Source of the DNA: Archegozetes longisetosus
Lineage: Eukaryota; Arthropoda; Arachnida; Sarcoptiformes; Trhypochthoniidae
Direction of reading: 5' to 3'
NCBI GenBank assembly: GCA_018873245.2
Contig: JAEMBT020000009.1
Location: 17,887,794 to 17,951,793, forward strand
Length of the DNA: 64,000 nt
The position numbers and the translations under genes were made by a program. Of the stretch, positions 37,933-48,551 are shown piece by piece. The notes beneath the pieces are model-generated. The model worked only from the letters and a program-made list of their open reading frames with translations, was not told where the DNA came from and made no database searches. The number at the start of each line of letters is the position of its first letter. Position 1 is the stretch's first letter.

Positions 37933-39723
37933 ATGGAACCCATGTTTCAAGCGAGTAGTAAAAAGTACTCGATGGCCATGAAGAAGCAATTAAGAGCGAG
38001 TCCACCGGTTGTGTTGAGTCAAGATATACCACCTGGAACTAAGTTGACATTCGTTGATATAGCCCACAATTTAGCCACTATTCATGTTGATTCTAAAATG
38101 AATCAGTTCAGGTTAAGCCAAATTCTTTTCAACATCTAACCCAACCCAACCTAACGTGAAATTTTCAAACTCTTTTCACTAAATCTTTAGCGCATTGATT
38201 GACGCAGCAAATGATTGGCTACAGAAAAATTATTTATGGAAAGTACTGAGTTGTGAAACAGTTCCACTTGTATTCAAGAGCGAAAAGTTAGATCAAAACG
38301 ATTACGGGGCCACCAAACGCTTACTACAGCCTCACATTAATCATGATTTGGGGGAAACCATTGTTTTGAAGTCATTGAGACTTTGGATTTTGAGACGCAA
38401 TTATATGCCTGAAATGAAGAAGAATATTGATATACAGCTCATATCATGTTCTACGTTTTTGCCTAAGAGTTGTGAATATTTTGAGAATCAGATTGGTTGG
38501 GAACAGCTCGACGATGTGGTCGAGACCATTAATGAGTCGATCAGAAGTTCTAAGATTAAAGGAAAGTTGCTTAATATTGAAAGCATCAATTATGACGCAG
38601 ATGACGAGTGGTTTGTTGACACGGAGTGTTCAAGACAAAAAGAATTCACTTCTAAACAAGTAACTATTATTAGAGTTTATTATGAGAGCGGACAAGAACC
38701 AGCAGAAGAAGTAGCAATCTTTGATTTTGTACCTGAAATCATTTATGCGAGTGGTTAGTAAATATTTGTTTTTCAAATTGAGTCTTCTATTCTAATTGAA
38801 ATATTCTGATATTTGAATATTCTGATATCTAACTTTTGATTTTACGTCACTTAACATTTAGTGCCGCCAAAGTTCGAGCCCTTCAGTTCAGTACTGAATA
38901 AGGCACAGGAGTTTCTTGAGGACAACAATGAATATAAACTTCTAAACGCTCAAAGTTTTGACATCAAATTCAGAAGTGGTAAAGAAGAGTAAAATATGAT
39001 TTCAAACAATATAATAAGTTTCATTTGAATTAAGCTCAAGACATTCAGTCGCATTTCATGATTCATAATAATGAGACTGGTTACTATCTTCGTGTTCTTC
39101 GTATTGTATGCACTAAGCCATTTGTTCCGAAAACCATTCGAAGACTTACAAAACAAAAGGACTGCCAGAATACGTTTGACTCGAAGGAAATGGTACTGGC
39201 ACCTGAAGAACCCAAACAATCAGATAATGTCGATCCTATGAACGATCCTGCTCAAGCCTCCATTTCCTCTAAGAGGCAGGCTTTTTTTGACATAGAAGCT
39301 CAACATTTTGAAATAGTACGCAATAACACACTTCACGGCCCTTTCTATCCGGTCAAGAGAGCCATCGAAGAGTTTATGGATCGCGAAGAATGGAATGAAG
39401 ACGAAAAACAGAAGTGGAATTTCTTATGCGCTGAGACTATAGTTGTTTTAGCTAAAGATGAGAACGATATCTGTAAGAAAATAGAGAACAGTTTATTTAG
39501 TAATCGTCACAATGTATTACTTGTGCCGCGCGTTTATTATGTAATTCGTATTTATTTCGACACGTCGTTAATTGAAAGAAAAAAGATTGCCTTAACTGGG
39601 TCTAAAAGTCTGGATAAGGACTTGAAGTTAGAAAGTTTACCTTCAGATAGATATCCAGGTTGCTCTCCAGCCCGACCTGTTAAGAATAGAGTAATTCGTT
39701 CTGTCTCATGTGTCCTATTGTGA
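37933..39723 (+). CDS. Four-module CaaX-terminated protein, paralogue A (unknown family)
   Basis: Exons 37933-38111, 38191-38753, 38862-38978 and 39041-39723 join in frame to 513 aa. There is no signal peptide or membrane segment. After a ~60-residue leader I see four related modules, each a helix ending in W-L or I, then an aromatic/strand segment, then a strand ending in an L-R-x-Y/I pattern. Module 1 has ANDWLQKNYLWKVLSCETV...LRLWILRR; module 2 VVETINESI...IIRVYYE; module 3 AQEFLEDNNEYKLLNAQ...YYLRVLRIV; module 4 EEFMDREEW...WNFLCAETIVV...YYVIRIYFD. The last four residues are CVLL, a CaaX box with Leu at X, predicting geranylgeranylation and attachment to membranes. I do not recognise the family. 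The repeating helix-W-strand-strand layout vaguely recalls DUF4177-like domains (inference). A full paralogue lies at 52549-54267, and the 3' end is duplicated at 43683. Confidence 0.8.
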
Positions 39724-40184
39724 AAAATAGACAATAATTAAGATTATTTTTACTTGTAATTGTTGTGTCATCAGTTTTAAATTATAAGTCAATTATATTT
39801 TGATTAATATTTATTTATAAAAACTCATTTATGAATCACATGCAATTGTATATATACTCAATAAACTAAGACTATTAATCATTTAAATTTGAACAATACT
39901 ATAATCAAACATCTTATTAGTAGTAATTAATGCGATTCTAGACAATTTTATGAAACCTAAATTTTGACCATAAAAGTTATACTATAATTTTGGTAATATT
40001 AATTGAAGTTAGACCCAATTATAAGTTATTAGCTTTGCATTTTGATAATAATTGCTTATTATCGATGATTTACTATAATTAATGTACAGTACTTTACTAT
40101 ATAAACAAAAAAGATAATGTAAGCTTTTAGATTTTCCTTAAATCCCATATTTTTCAGCTGCAACTCATAATTTGAGCTTCAGAA
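39724..40184. other. Intergenic spacer between the four-module gene and P450 copy 1
   Basis: AT-rich, no gene. It matches the corresponding spacer of the second duplication unit (about 44060-44620), for example around the ATTATATTTTGATTA words. Confidence 0.6.
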
Positions 40185-42599
40185 ATGAAAAGTGCAATCA
40201 AGTACAAAGTTATAGAAATAATTCAGTTTATGCTTATAATAAGTAATTTGAGTAAAATCAAAGCGATAAGTATCATAACAGTAGTGATGGCACTTTTGGA
40301 TTATATAACAAATTGCAAAAACTTAATATTGAACATGTACGTTTTATCATGGATTGTAATCGTGGCAATTTTCCTCTTATGGTTAAGATACAAACTAACT
40401 TTTTGGAAGCGTCAGGGAATACCTAATAATGTTTTGCATAATTTTAAAGCATTGAGAGGTGTTATTCCCACTAATGATTTAGAGTGTGTCCAGAAATATG
40501 GTAAAATTATCGGGTAATAAAGTTAGATAAGCTTTAATCAAAGTTAAAAATGTAATCAATTGAATTAACTAAAATACTAACGATATTTTAAAATTTATAA
40601 TTATAGGACATATGAATTAATTTGGCCAACACTATTGATCGCCGAACCCGAATTGATTACTAAAATATTGATTAAAAATTTTCATGAATTTTCAACTCAT
40701 AGGGTTAGTGTTTAGGAATTTTCTTTATTGTATTCTTGCAATTAGTCATTCAAATAAGGATATAGTCATTCATATTTGTAGATTAAAATTTGATTATGTA
40801 TAAGTCAACTAATTCTTAATAAAAGTTATTCATATTGTGTCATAAGGTTTGGATCTCTCCTGAACAACCACTTGGAAAATCGCTATTCTTTTTACGATTC
40901 CTGGAAAGTAACGCGTCCTATACTGTCGCGAGCATTCACCACATGCAACTTGAAAAAAATGAAATATATTTTTGACGAATCAGTACAACCACTTTTAAAA
41001 ACTTTGGTAAAGGCAGCCGCCGATGGAAACACTATTGATATGAAACCTTGTTTTGAGTCTTTCACTATGGATGTACTGACGAGTGCCTTCTTTGCAACTA
41101 AAGTGGATTCAGCCAATGATCCGAACAACCCAATTGTCTCCAATTCGAGACAACTGTTCAGCGGAGATCTCTCATTCAGTCAAATGATTGCAATTTTCTC
41201 ACCATTATTGGCAAAAATTTTTGGACTTCATGCTGTAAATCAAAAGAATTGCAATGTTTTGGCAGATATAAGTCTAAAAATAATTGAAGAAAGAAGAGAA
41301 AACGTCTCTGGAAGAACGGATTTGATTCAACTAATGCTGGACGCAGAAAATGACAGAGTAGATTTTACTGATGTGGTTAATAGCGCCAAATATAACCGGA
41401 GAAGTAGGTTTATTAAACTAGTTTTTAAACTAACATAATTCATATGAGATGCCTTTTTATTCTATGATATTTAAGATATTTAAGACCAATGCGTTAATTA
41501 GATTTTTAACTTAATTAACAAGGAAACAGCGCTCCTGTTATTTTGAGTTCAATTGCAACACAACTGAAAAACTCTCTACAGCTCAATTTTTCTGTCAAGA
41601 AAGGTAAATAATTTAGGTTTTTGTACTGAGCGGGTTATATTGCTGTAAAATATGCTCGCGTTTAATTAACTGACCAAATTTACTAAATGAATAAGTTAAG
41701 TTAGAACGACTGAAACTAGAGATAGCGGCATGTTCTACAACAATATGATCACATCCATCAACAATGACAATCAAAAGTCTAAATTTATTCCATATCTTCG
41801 AAATATAAATAACTTTTTTATACGTAAACTTCAATCAATAGGTCTGACAAATGAAGAAATAATAGACAATTGTGTCCTATTCTTCATTGCGGCGTTCGAC
41901 ACAACTACTTCTGCATTATCGCATATGTCGTACTTTTTGGCAGTAAATCCTCGGGTTCAGGATAAGTTAATTGAAGAAGTTGATAAATACTCAAATATTT
42001 TAGGAATAAATGAGGATTCGATGGCACGAATGGATTATTTGGATGCATGTCTCAAAGAAACGTTACGTTTAATACCACCACTACCAAGAATCGAACGCAA
42101 AACTATATGCGATTTTAGAACTGAGGATTTGTTTATACCGAAAGACACTTTGATTGCTATTCCTACTTATGCAGTACATCGCGATCCAGATAACTATGAA
42201 AATCCTGATGAATTCATTCCTGATAGGTTTTTACCAGAGAACAAGAATAAGATAAAACCTGGAACTTTCATACCATTTGCCGACGGACCACGAAATTGTA
42301 TTGGAATGAGATTTGCAATCACTGAAATTAAGTATTGTATCGCTTACATACTACAAAAGTACAAGTTTGTCAGCTGTTCCGAAACAAAGGTATTTCAAAA
42401 ATTGTATACAATTCTGAAAAATTGAATGTCTTAAAATTACAATTGACAGTATCCTGAATTCTATTCTGGACAACCCATTTCTTTACCCAAAAATATTTTG
42501 GTTAAAATACAATCAAGAAATGTGGACAATAGATTGCCCATTGACTTGACTGAAACTGACGATGAAATTGTACCGATGATGCGCGCGAATCGACTCTAA
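40185..42599 (+). pseudogene. CYP3-clan cytochrome P450, copy 1, frameshifted in exon 3
   Basis: Exons 40185-40513, 40607-40703, 40847-41403, 41523-41603, 41722-42389 and 42450-42599. Read-through shows an N-terminal membrane anchor, the FWKRQGIPN hinge typical of microsomal P450s, the I-helix AAFDTTTSALS, the ExxR motif in KETLRLIP, a PERF-like DRF, and the haem loop FADGPRNCIG with its cysteine ligand. P450s oxidise lipophilic substrates, and CYP3-clan members often handle xenobiotics. The spliced length is not a multiple of three. Exon 3 is 557 nt against 562 in copy 2, and alignment puts a 5-nt deletion at about 40893, just before the DSWKV motif. The frame therefore breaks early in the protein. 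Unless this is an assembly error, copy 1 is a pseudogene. The polar linker between exons 3 and 5 makes the protein longer than the usual ~500 aa. Confidence 0.85.
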
Positions 42600-43682
42600 A
42601 AATTGTAACTATTATTGAGTTACAAATCATAGTTTTATTGAACATTCGAAACTCAGAGCAGAACACGTTTTAATCATACCTGAAATTAAATATTGTATAA
42701 ACTACTCAATAGAATACCGCAAAAAATAACAATAATATTATTAAAAACTTTGATGTTTACTATTTAAACATAGTATTTTGCAATAGACTCGATTTCGAGA
42801 AACTTTGTTCAGAATTTTTAAGAATGAATTAGAACAACTTGACTGATACGCGATTGCTTTCAATATTGTACATCAAATATATACTTAGATAAGGTCGGGT
42901 AAAATATGAACTTTATCATGAAAATACCCCCGACTTACCATCAAATTGAAAAGTAAAGATAAACTTAACTTAAAATACATGCATCATTAAATTAGCCAAC
43001 TGTATAGACTATATATTGTGATTATATTAATATTATAAACAGTTGAAAACTGCATATTAGATTAGGTCTTATTTTCAGCTTAAAAACAACTTAACGATGA
43101 GAAAACTAAGCTATAGTACAGCTTCCAATTGAAAGTATTTGTTATACACAAACGTATATATCTAAAAGTTTGTCTTTACTTTTCTATTTGACAAAATACT
43201 GGTCATATTGTTAAATAGTTCATTTTCCTATTTTTAGCAGTTTTGATCAAAACATTTCAGTTAGAACCATATTTATAACATATTATCTGATTAAAGTAAC
43301 TGTAAAATTAATTACTATGAAAATTTTAAACATTACAATAAATGACATGCTTAATAAACTTGGATCAATTAAACCCGTAGTATTGTGAACACACTAAGAG
43401 ATGCGCATACACTAATATTTTTGTTAGCTCAATACACATCGATTGCAGTCATTTGATCAGTTCGGTCAAAACTGATTGGAAGAGAAGTGAAATAAATGCT
43501 TTCAGTTTTATTTATCACACTATTTGTCGCACTTCACTCAATAGTTGCGATGGCAAGTTAATCAGTCAATAAATATTATAATCAAATAATGATTCAGCTC
43601 ATCACATGCATATACTCTGAACATTCTCAAAATAGGAACAAGCACTGAAATGCTGTCCTTCACATAATTTACAAAACTTATG
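42600..43682. other. Downstream flank of P450 copy 1, part of the duplicated unit
   Basis: No gene. It corresponds in order to 48552-49707 downstream of copy 2, including a shared CACTAAGAGATGCGCATACA word. Confidence 0.6.
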
Positions 43683-44060
43683 GAAGAGTTTATGAGACGC
43701 GAACAATGGAATGAAGATAAAAACAGAAGTGCAATTTCTACCGCACTGAAACTATTATTGTTATGACAAAAGATGAGAGCGATATATCTAAGAAAATAGA
43801 GAACAGTTTAATTAGTAATGTTCACAATTTACTACTTGTGTCGCGATTTTATTATGTAATTCGTATTTATTTCGACACGTCGTTAGTTAAGAGATAGAGT
43901 TTTGTTTTAATTAGATTGAAAAGTCTCAACAAAGAATTCAAGTTAGTTGGTAGGCAACAATGAAGTTTACCTGAGGGTGAATATCAAGGTTGTCCTTCAG
44001 CTCCCGTCTATCAAAAATATAATAATTTGTACTATTTCATGTACACTGTTATGACAAGCA
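43683..44060 (+). pseudogene. Truncated relic of the last exon of the four-module gene
   Basis: Similar to 39367-39720 over most of its length: the EEFM...EQWNED start, the KIENSL...SNVHN stretch and the YYVIRIYFDTSL end are still readable. Frameshifts and stop codons interrupt it, and the CaaX end is lost. There is no upstream exon or promoter, because the duplication breakpoint lies inside the exon. It is dead on arrival: a by-product of the tandem duplication. Confidence 0.85.
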
Positions 44061-45004
44061 ATGTCAAATTTAAGATTAATTTTTAAATTGCGTAAATTTA
44101 ATTGTTACGAGTCCAATTGAATTACAAGTCAATTATATTTTGATTAGTGTTTATTTACAAAAATTCACTCTTGAATTAAATCCATATTGAATTAAATTCA
44201 TTTTAAATCAAATTCATCTTAAATCAAATTCATTTTGAATCAAATATATTTTTGAATGACAAGCAAATGTATACGTGCCCAGCATACTAAAAGTATTAAT
44301 CACTTAGGCTTCGACTAAACTAGAATTTACGTCTTATTAGTAATCAATGTGATTCTGAACAATCTTGTCAAGCCTAAGTTTTGCCTCCAAAAGTCATACT
44401 ATAATTTTTATAATTCTGGTAATATTAATCGAAGTTGGACTCAGTTATAAGTTATTAATTTTTCAGATCGATCCCTTTTGATAATTACATTCTATTGTCG
44501 ATCATTTACTATAATTAATGTTCAATTCTTTGACATATAGATAGAAATGAAAATGTAAGTATCAAGTTTTTTCTCAAATTCAAACTATTTTTAGACTTAT
44601 ACTTATATGTTGAGCCTTAGAAATGAAAATTACATTTAAGTTGAAGGTTATTTAAACAATTCAATTTTTGTTTTTAATAAGTAATTTAAGTAAAATCGGA
44701 GCGACAAGTATTATAACAATACTGGTGGCACTTTTGGTTTATATAACAAATTTCAAAATCTTTATTTTGAACCTGTACGCTTTATCATGGATCGTAATGG
44801 TGGCAATTGTTGTCTTATGGTTAAGATACAGACTAACGTTTTGGAAGCGTCAGGGAATACCTAATAATGTTTTGCACAATTTTAAAGCATTTGGAGGTGT
44901 TATTCCCACCACTGATTTAGAATGTATCCAAAAATATGGTAAAATTGTCGGGTAATTAAGTTAATTAATCTTTAATGCAAGTTAAAAATATAATCAATTG
45001 AATT

Positions 45005-45502
45005 AGGTGAGATCTGAGTTATGCAGGCAGCAGAAATCCTTGTCTTTAAAACCCCTATATGCGCTTATAAAAACCTCAAAAGCTTTAAATGACCTTTAGA
45101 TTAATGATAGTAACTAATTAGTACTACTTTAGCCGCCAATTTATAACATTTGGTAACGATAGATCAAGATGCATGCATCTAAGAAGCTGTTTTAGAAAGA
45201 CATTTTAAAACAGAGGTGGTTACGTGTTTAGAGGAGTGGTTAGAGTATAAACATGATACCTATCACCTATAACCATGAATCAGTTATATGATATGATAGT
45301 TATATTTGTACTTTGATAAGTCGTCCGAAGACATACACGATTTATGTTTTGTTATCTTTTATCGGAATAACTATTGTACAATTAAACAGTCGAACACTAT
45401 CATATTTTTAATGTTTGTAGTATTTAAATACAAAATTAGGTTTTTGGGGGTTCAAATTATGGAATTACATAAGCAATTGCCTGCACGACACAAATCTTAC
45501 CT
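45005..45502. mobile_element. Inverted-repeat element in intron 1 of P450 copy 2
   Basis: Copy 1 lacks this sequence at the matching intron position. The ends are imperfect inverted repeats: left AGGTGAGATCTGAGTTATGC, right (reverse complement) AGGTAAGATTTGTGTCGTGC, both continuing AGGCA. Flanking sequences are TCAATTGAATT on the left and TCAATTAATTT on the right, a possible but imperfect target duplication of about 9-11 bp, as in Mutator-like elements (tentative). No coding frame. Length 498 bp. Confidence 0.65.
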
Positions 45503-46634
45503 TCAATTAATTTAAATGTTAATCATATTTCAAACCTTATAATTAAAGGACATATGAATTGATTTGGCCAACACTATTGGTCTCTGAACCAGAATTGATT
45601 ACTAAAATATTAATTAAGAACTTTCATGAATTTTCAGATCATAGGGTTAGTGCTGAGCGACTTTGTTTTATATATTCTTGCAATTAATCATTCAAATAAG
45701 AATTTAATTATTCTTATTTATAGACTAAAATTTGATTATATATAAGTCAACTGAATTTTTGATAAAGTTATTCATATTGTGTTAAGATCTGGGTCGCTCC
45801 CGAACAACCAGTTGGAAAAGCACTATTTCTTTTACCATACGATTCCTGGAAAGTAGCGCGTACTATACTGTCGCGAGCATTCACCACATGCAACTTGAAA
45901 AAAATGAAATATATTTTTGACGAATCAGTACAACCACTTCTAAAAACTTTGGAAAAGGCAGCCGTCGATGGAAACACTGTTGATATGAAACCTTGTTTTG
46001 AATCGTTCACTATGGATGTATTGACGAGTGCCTTCTTTGCAACTAAAGTGGATTCAGCCAATGATCCAAACAATCCCATTGTTTGCAATTCGAGACAACT
46101 GTTCAGCGGAGATCTCTCATTCAGTCAAATGATTGCAATTTTCTCACCATTATTAGCAAAAATTTTTGGACTTCACGCTATAAATCAAAAGAGTTGCAAT
46201 GTTATGGCAGATATAAGTCTAAAAATAATTGAAGAAAGAAGAGAAAAAGACTCTGAAAGAACGGATTTGATTCAACTGATGCTGGACGCAGAAAACGACA
46301 CGACAGATTATACTGATGTTGTCAATAGCGCTAAATATAACCGAAAAGGTATGCCTATTAAATTAATTTTTAAACCAACTTAATTAATATTAGACGTCTT
46401 TTTATTCGATTATATTTAAGAAATGAAATTACTCTTAAGCTATCTATGACCAATGCATTAATTAGATTTTTTAACTTAACAAGGAAACAGCGCTCCCGTT
46501 ATTTTCAGCTCAATTGCAACACAACTGAAAAACTCTCTACAGCTGGACTCTTCTACCAAGAAAGGTAAGCAATTTATGCTTTTGGACGGAGTAGGGTTAT
46601 ATTGCTGTAAAACATGTTCGCAGTTACTTATAAC

Positions 46635-47622
46635 CAGGGCAAGTATTTATCGGAAAATTCCGATAATTTTCCCTAAAGCTATTCTTCGGGAATTTCATAT
46701 TAAAGTATTTTTGGTCACTTTGGGCTTCTATAAAAATAGTTTGAAAGTCCCGATTTTCCCTATTTTAAGCTTCTCGTGAGTTTTTCTTGATTAGAACGTT
46801 TAGTTTAAAATGTGGGATTTTTAAAAGTTTTATTTCATTTTAGCTTAAAATATAATGAAAATATTAAGAAATTGATCACAACTGTAATCGAAAACTCATA
46901 ATCTTGATAAAGCTTTTAGAAAATGTTTTGTGAAAACAATAGTTGGAGCATCGTTTGAACAGAGAATATGCGCCTTTGATATCCGTGGATGCCGAGCGCT
47001 CTTTCACTGTGTATAAAAATCTTTTGACAGAAAATTGACAATGTTTTTCATATGAAAACTTGAAGATCAATCTAGTTATACAGTACAATAAATACAGTTA
47101 ATACAGTTTAATACATTTGAAGAAAACAACTGTTTTAGTCATATTATGATTAAAAAATGAAGTTTTTAAGCTCCCGATTTTTGCTTTTTAAATCATGATT
47201 TCGGTTCTTTTAAACTTCAGATTCCAGACCGATTTAACCGCTTTAACCTTCGGTTCGTACCGTGGCCGATTTTTTGGCCAGACAAGGTTTGTTATTTTTT
47301 ATAAAATCAACCCTGCCACTTGCAAACAAATCCTCCTAGGAATGCCTCATGCTTTATTAACATTATTGATTTAATATGTTAAATACAGGTTTATTACTTT
47401 TAATTATACATTAACTTGATTGGAAAAAATCGGCCACGCTTCACTCATAGCTTTCACAGTGCTTTGGCGCTCATGCAGTTAACACGTTTTAAAGCCAGAA
47501 AAAATCGGCCACAATTCACTTCCATAGAAAATCAATTGGAAAAATAATCGGCCACGATTCATACAGTGTAACTTTTTTACGGTTCAAACGGAAGGTTAAA
47601 CTCCCGAAAAATAATTGCCCTA
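46635..47622 (+). mobile_element. hAT-type DNA transposon relic in intron 4 of P450 copy 2
   Basis: The terminal repeats are CAGGGCAAGTATTTATCGG (left) and, from the right end, TAGGGCAATTATTTTTCGG. An exact 8-bp direct repeat CTTATAAC flanks the element at 46627-46634 and 47623-47630. Eight-base duplications and CAGGG termini are hAT hallmarks. Inside, plus-strand 46967-47035 translates to a segment containing SVDAERSFTVYKNLL, the signature of the hAT C-terminal dimerisation domain. The rest of the transposase is missing. Near the right end an AATCGGCCAC word recurs at about 47430, 47501 and 47547 and once inverted at about 47263, probably subterminal transposase-binding repeats. Copy 1 of the P450 has the empty site. 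Confidence 0.9.
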
Positions 47623-48551
47623 CTTATAACTGACCAAACTTACTAAATAAATAAGTTAGAACGACTGGAACCAGAGATAGCGGCATGTTCTGCAATAATA
47701 TGATCACATCCATCAACAATGACAATCAAAAGTCTAAATGTATTCCATATCATCAAAATATAAATAAATTGTTTATACGTAAACTTCAATCAATAGGTTT
47801 GACAAACGAAGAAATAATAGACAATTGTGTCCAATTCTTCGTCGCGGCGTTCGACACAACTACTTCTGCATTATCGCATATGTCATACTTTTTGGCAGTA
47901 AATCCTCAGGTTCAGGATAAGTTAATTGAAGAGATTGATAAATATTCCAATACTTTAGGAATAAATGAGGATTCGATGGCACGAATGGATTATTTGGATG
48001 CATGTCTTAAAGAAACGTTACGTTTAATACCATCATTACCGAGAATCGAACGCAAAGCTATATGCGATTTTAGAACTGAGGATTTGTTTATACCGAAAGA
48101 CACTTTGATTGCTATTCCTACTTATGCAGTACATCGCGATCCAGATAACTATGAAAATCCTGATGAATTCATTCCTGATAGGTTTTTACCAGAGAACAAG
48201 AATAAGATAAAACCTGGAACTTTCATACCATTTGCCGACGGACCACGAAATTGTATTGGAATGAGATTTGCAATCACTGAAATTAAGTATTGTATCGCTT
48301 ACATACTACAAAAGTACAAGTTTGTCAGTTGTTCCGAAACAAAGGTATTTCAAAAATTGTATACAATTCTGAAAAATTGAATGTCTTAAAATTACAATTG
48401 ACAGTATCCTGAATTCTATTCTGGACAACCCGTTACTTTACCCAAAAATATTTTGGTAAAAATACAATCAAGAAATGTGGACAATAGATTGCCCATTGAC
48501 TTGACTGAAACTGACGATGAAATTGTACCGATGCGTGCAAATCGACTCTAA

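Larger units (their letters stand above)
39367..43682 (+). repeat. Tandem segmental duplication, unit 1
   Basis: Unit 1 starts inside the last exon of the four-module gene (GAAGAGTTTATG at about 39367), contains P450 copy 1, and ends at about 43682, where unit 2 begins with the same GAAGAGTTTATG. Its right end (43381-43665) matches the right end of unit 2 (about 49405-49700), confirming a head-to-tail duplication. Confidence 0.85.
44623..48551 (+). pseudogene. CYP3-clan cytochrome P450, copy 2, with early nonsense codon
   Basis: Exons 44623-44951, 45549-45645, 45787-46348, 46484-46564, 47677-48344 and 48405-48551 parallel copy 1. Exon 3 is intact here and reads IWVAPEQPVGKALFLLPYDSWKV, which shows what copy 1 lost. 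All catalytic motifs are present: FDTTTSALS, KETLRLIP, DRF and FADGPRNCIG. However, codon 11 after the ATG matching copy 1's start is TAA (44653-44655), inside the membrane anchor. The next in-frame ATG (44797) would give a 569-aa protein with a shortened anchor (MVAIVVLWLRYRLTFWKRQG), so residual function is possible, and I class it as a pseudogene with reservation. Intron 1 carries a ~500-bp inverted-repeat element and intron 4 a hAT element, both absent from copy 1. Confidence 0.75.

Noticed and set aside
40872-41438. Alternative exon 3 frame of P450 copy 1 starting FGSLLNNHLENRYSF
   Set aside because: Comparison with copy 2 shows the true frame is the one reading W-x-(S/A)-PEQP-x-GK; the alternative is open only because of the 5-nt deletion.
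46876-47088. Minus-strand 70-codon frame within the intron of P450 copy 2
   Set aside because: It is the antisense shadow of the hAT dimerisation segment on the plus strand.
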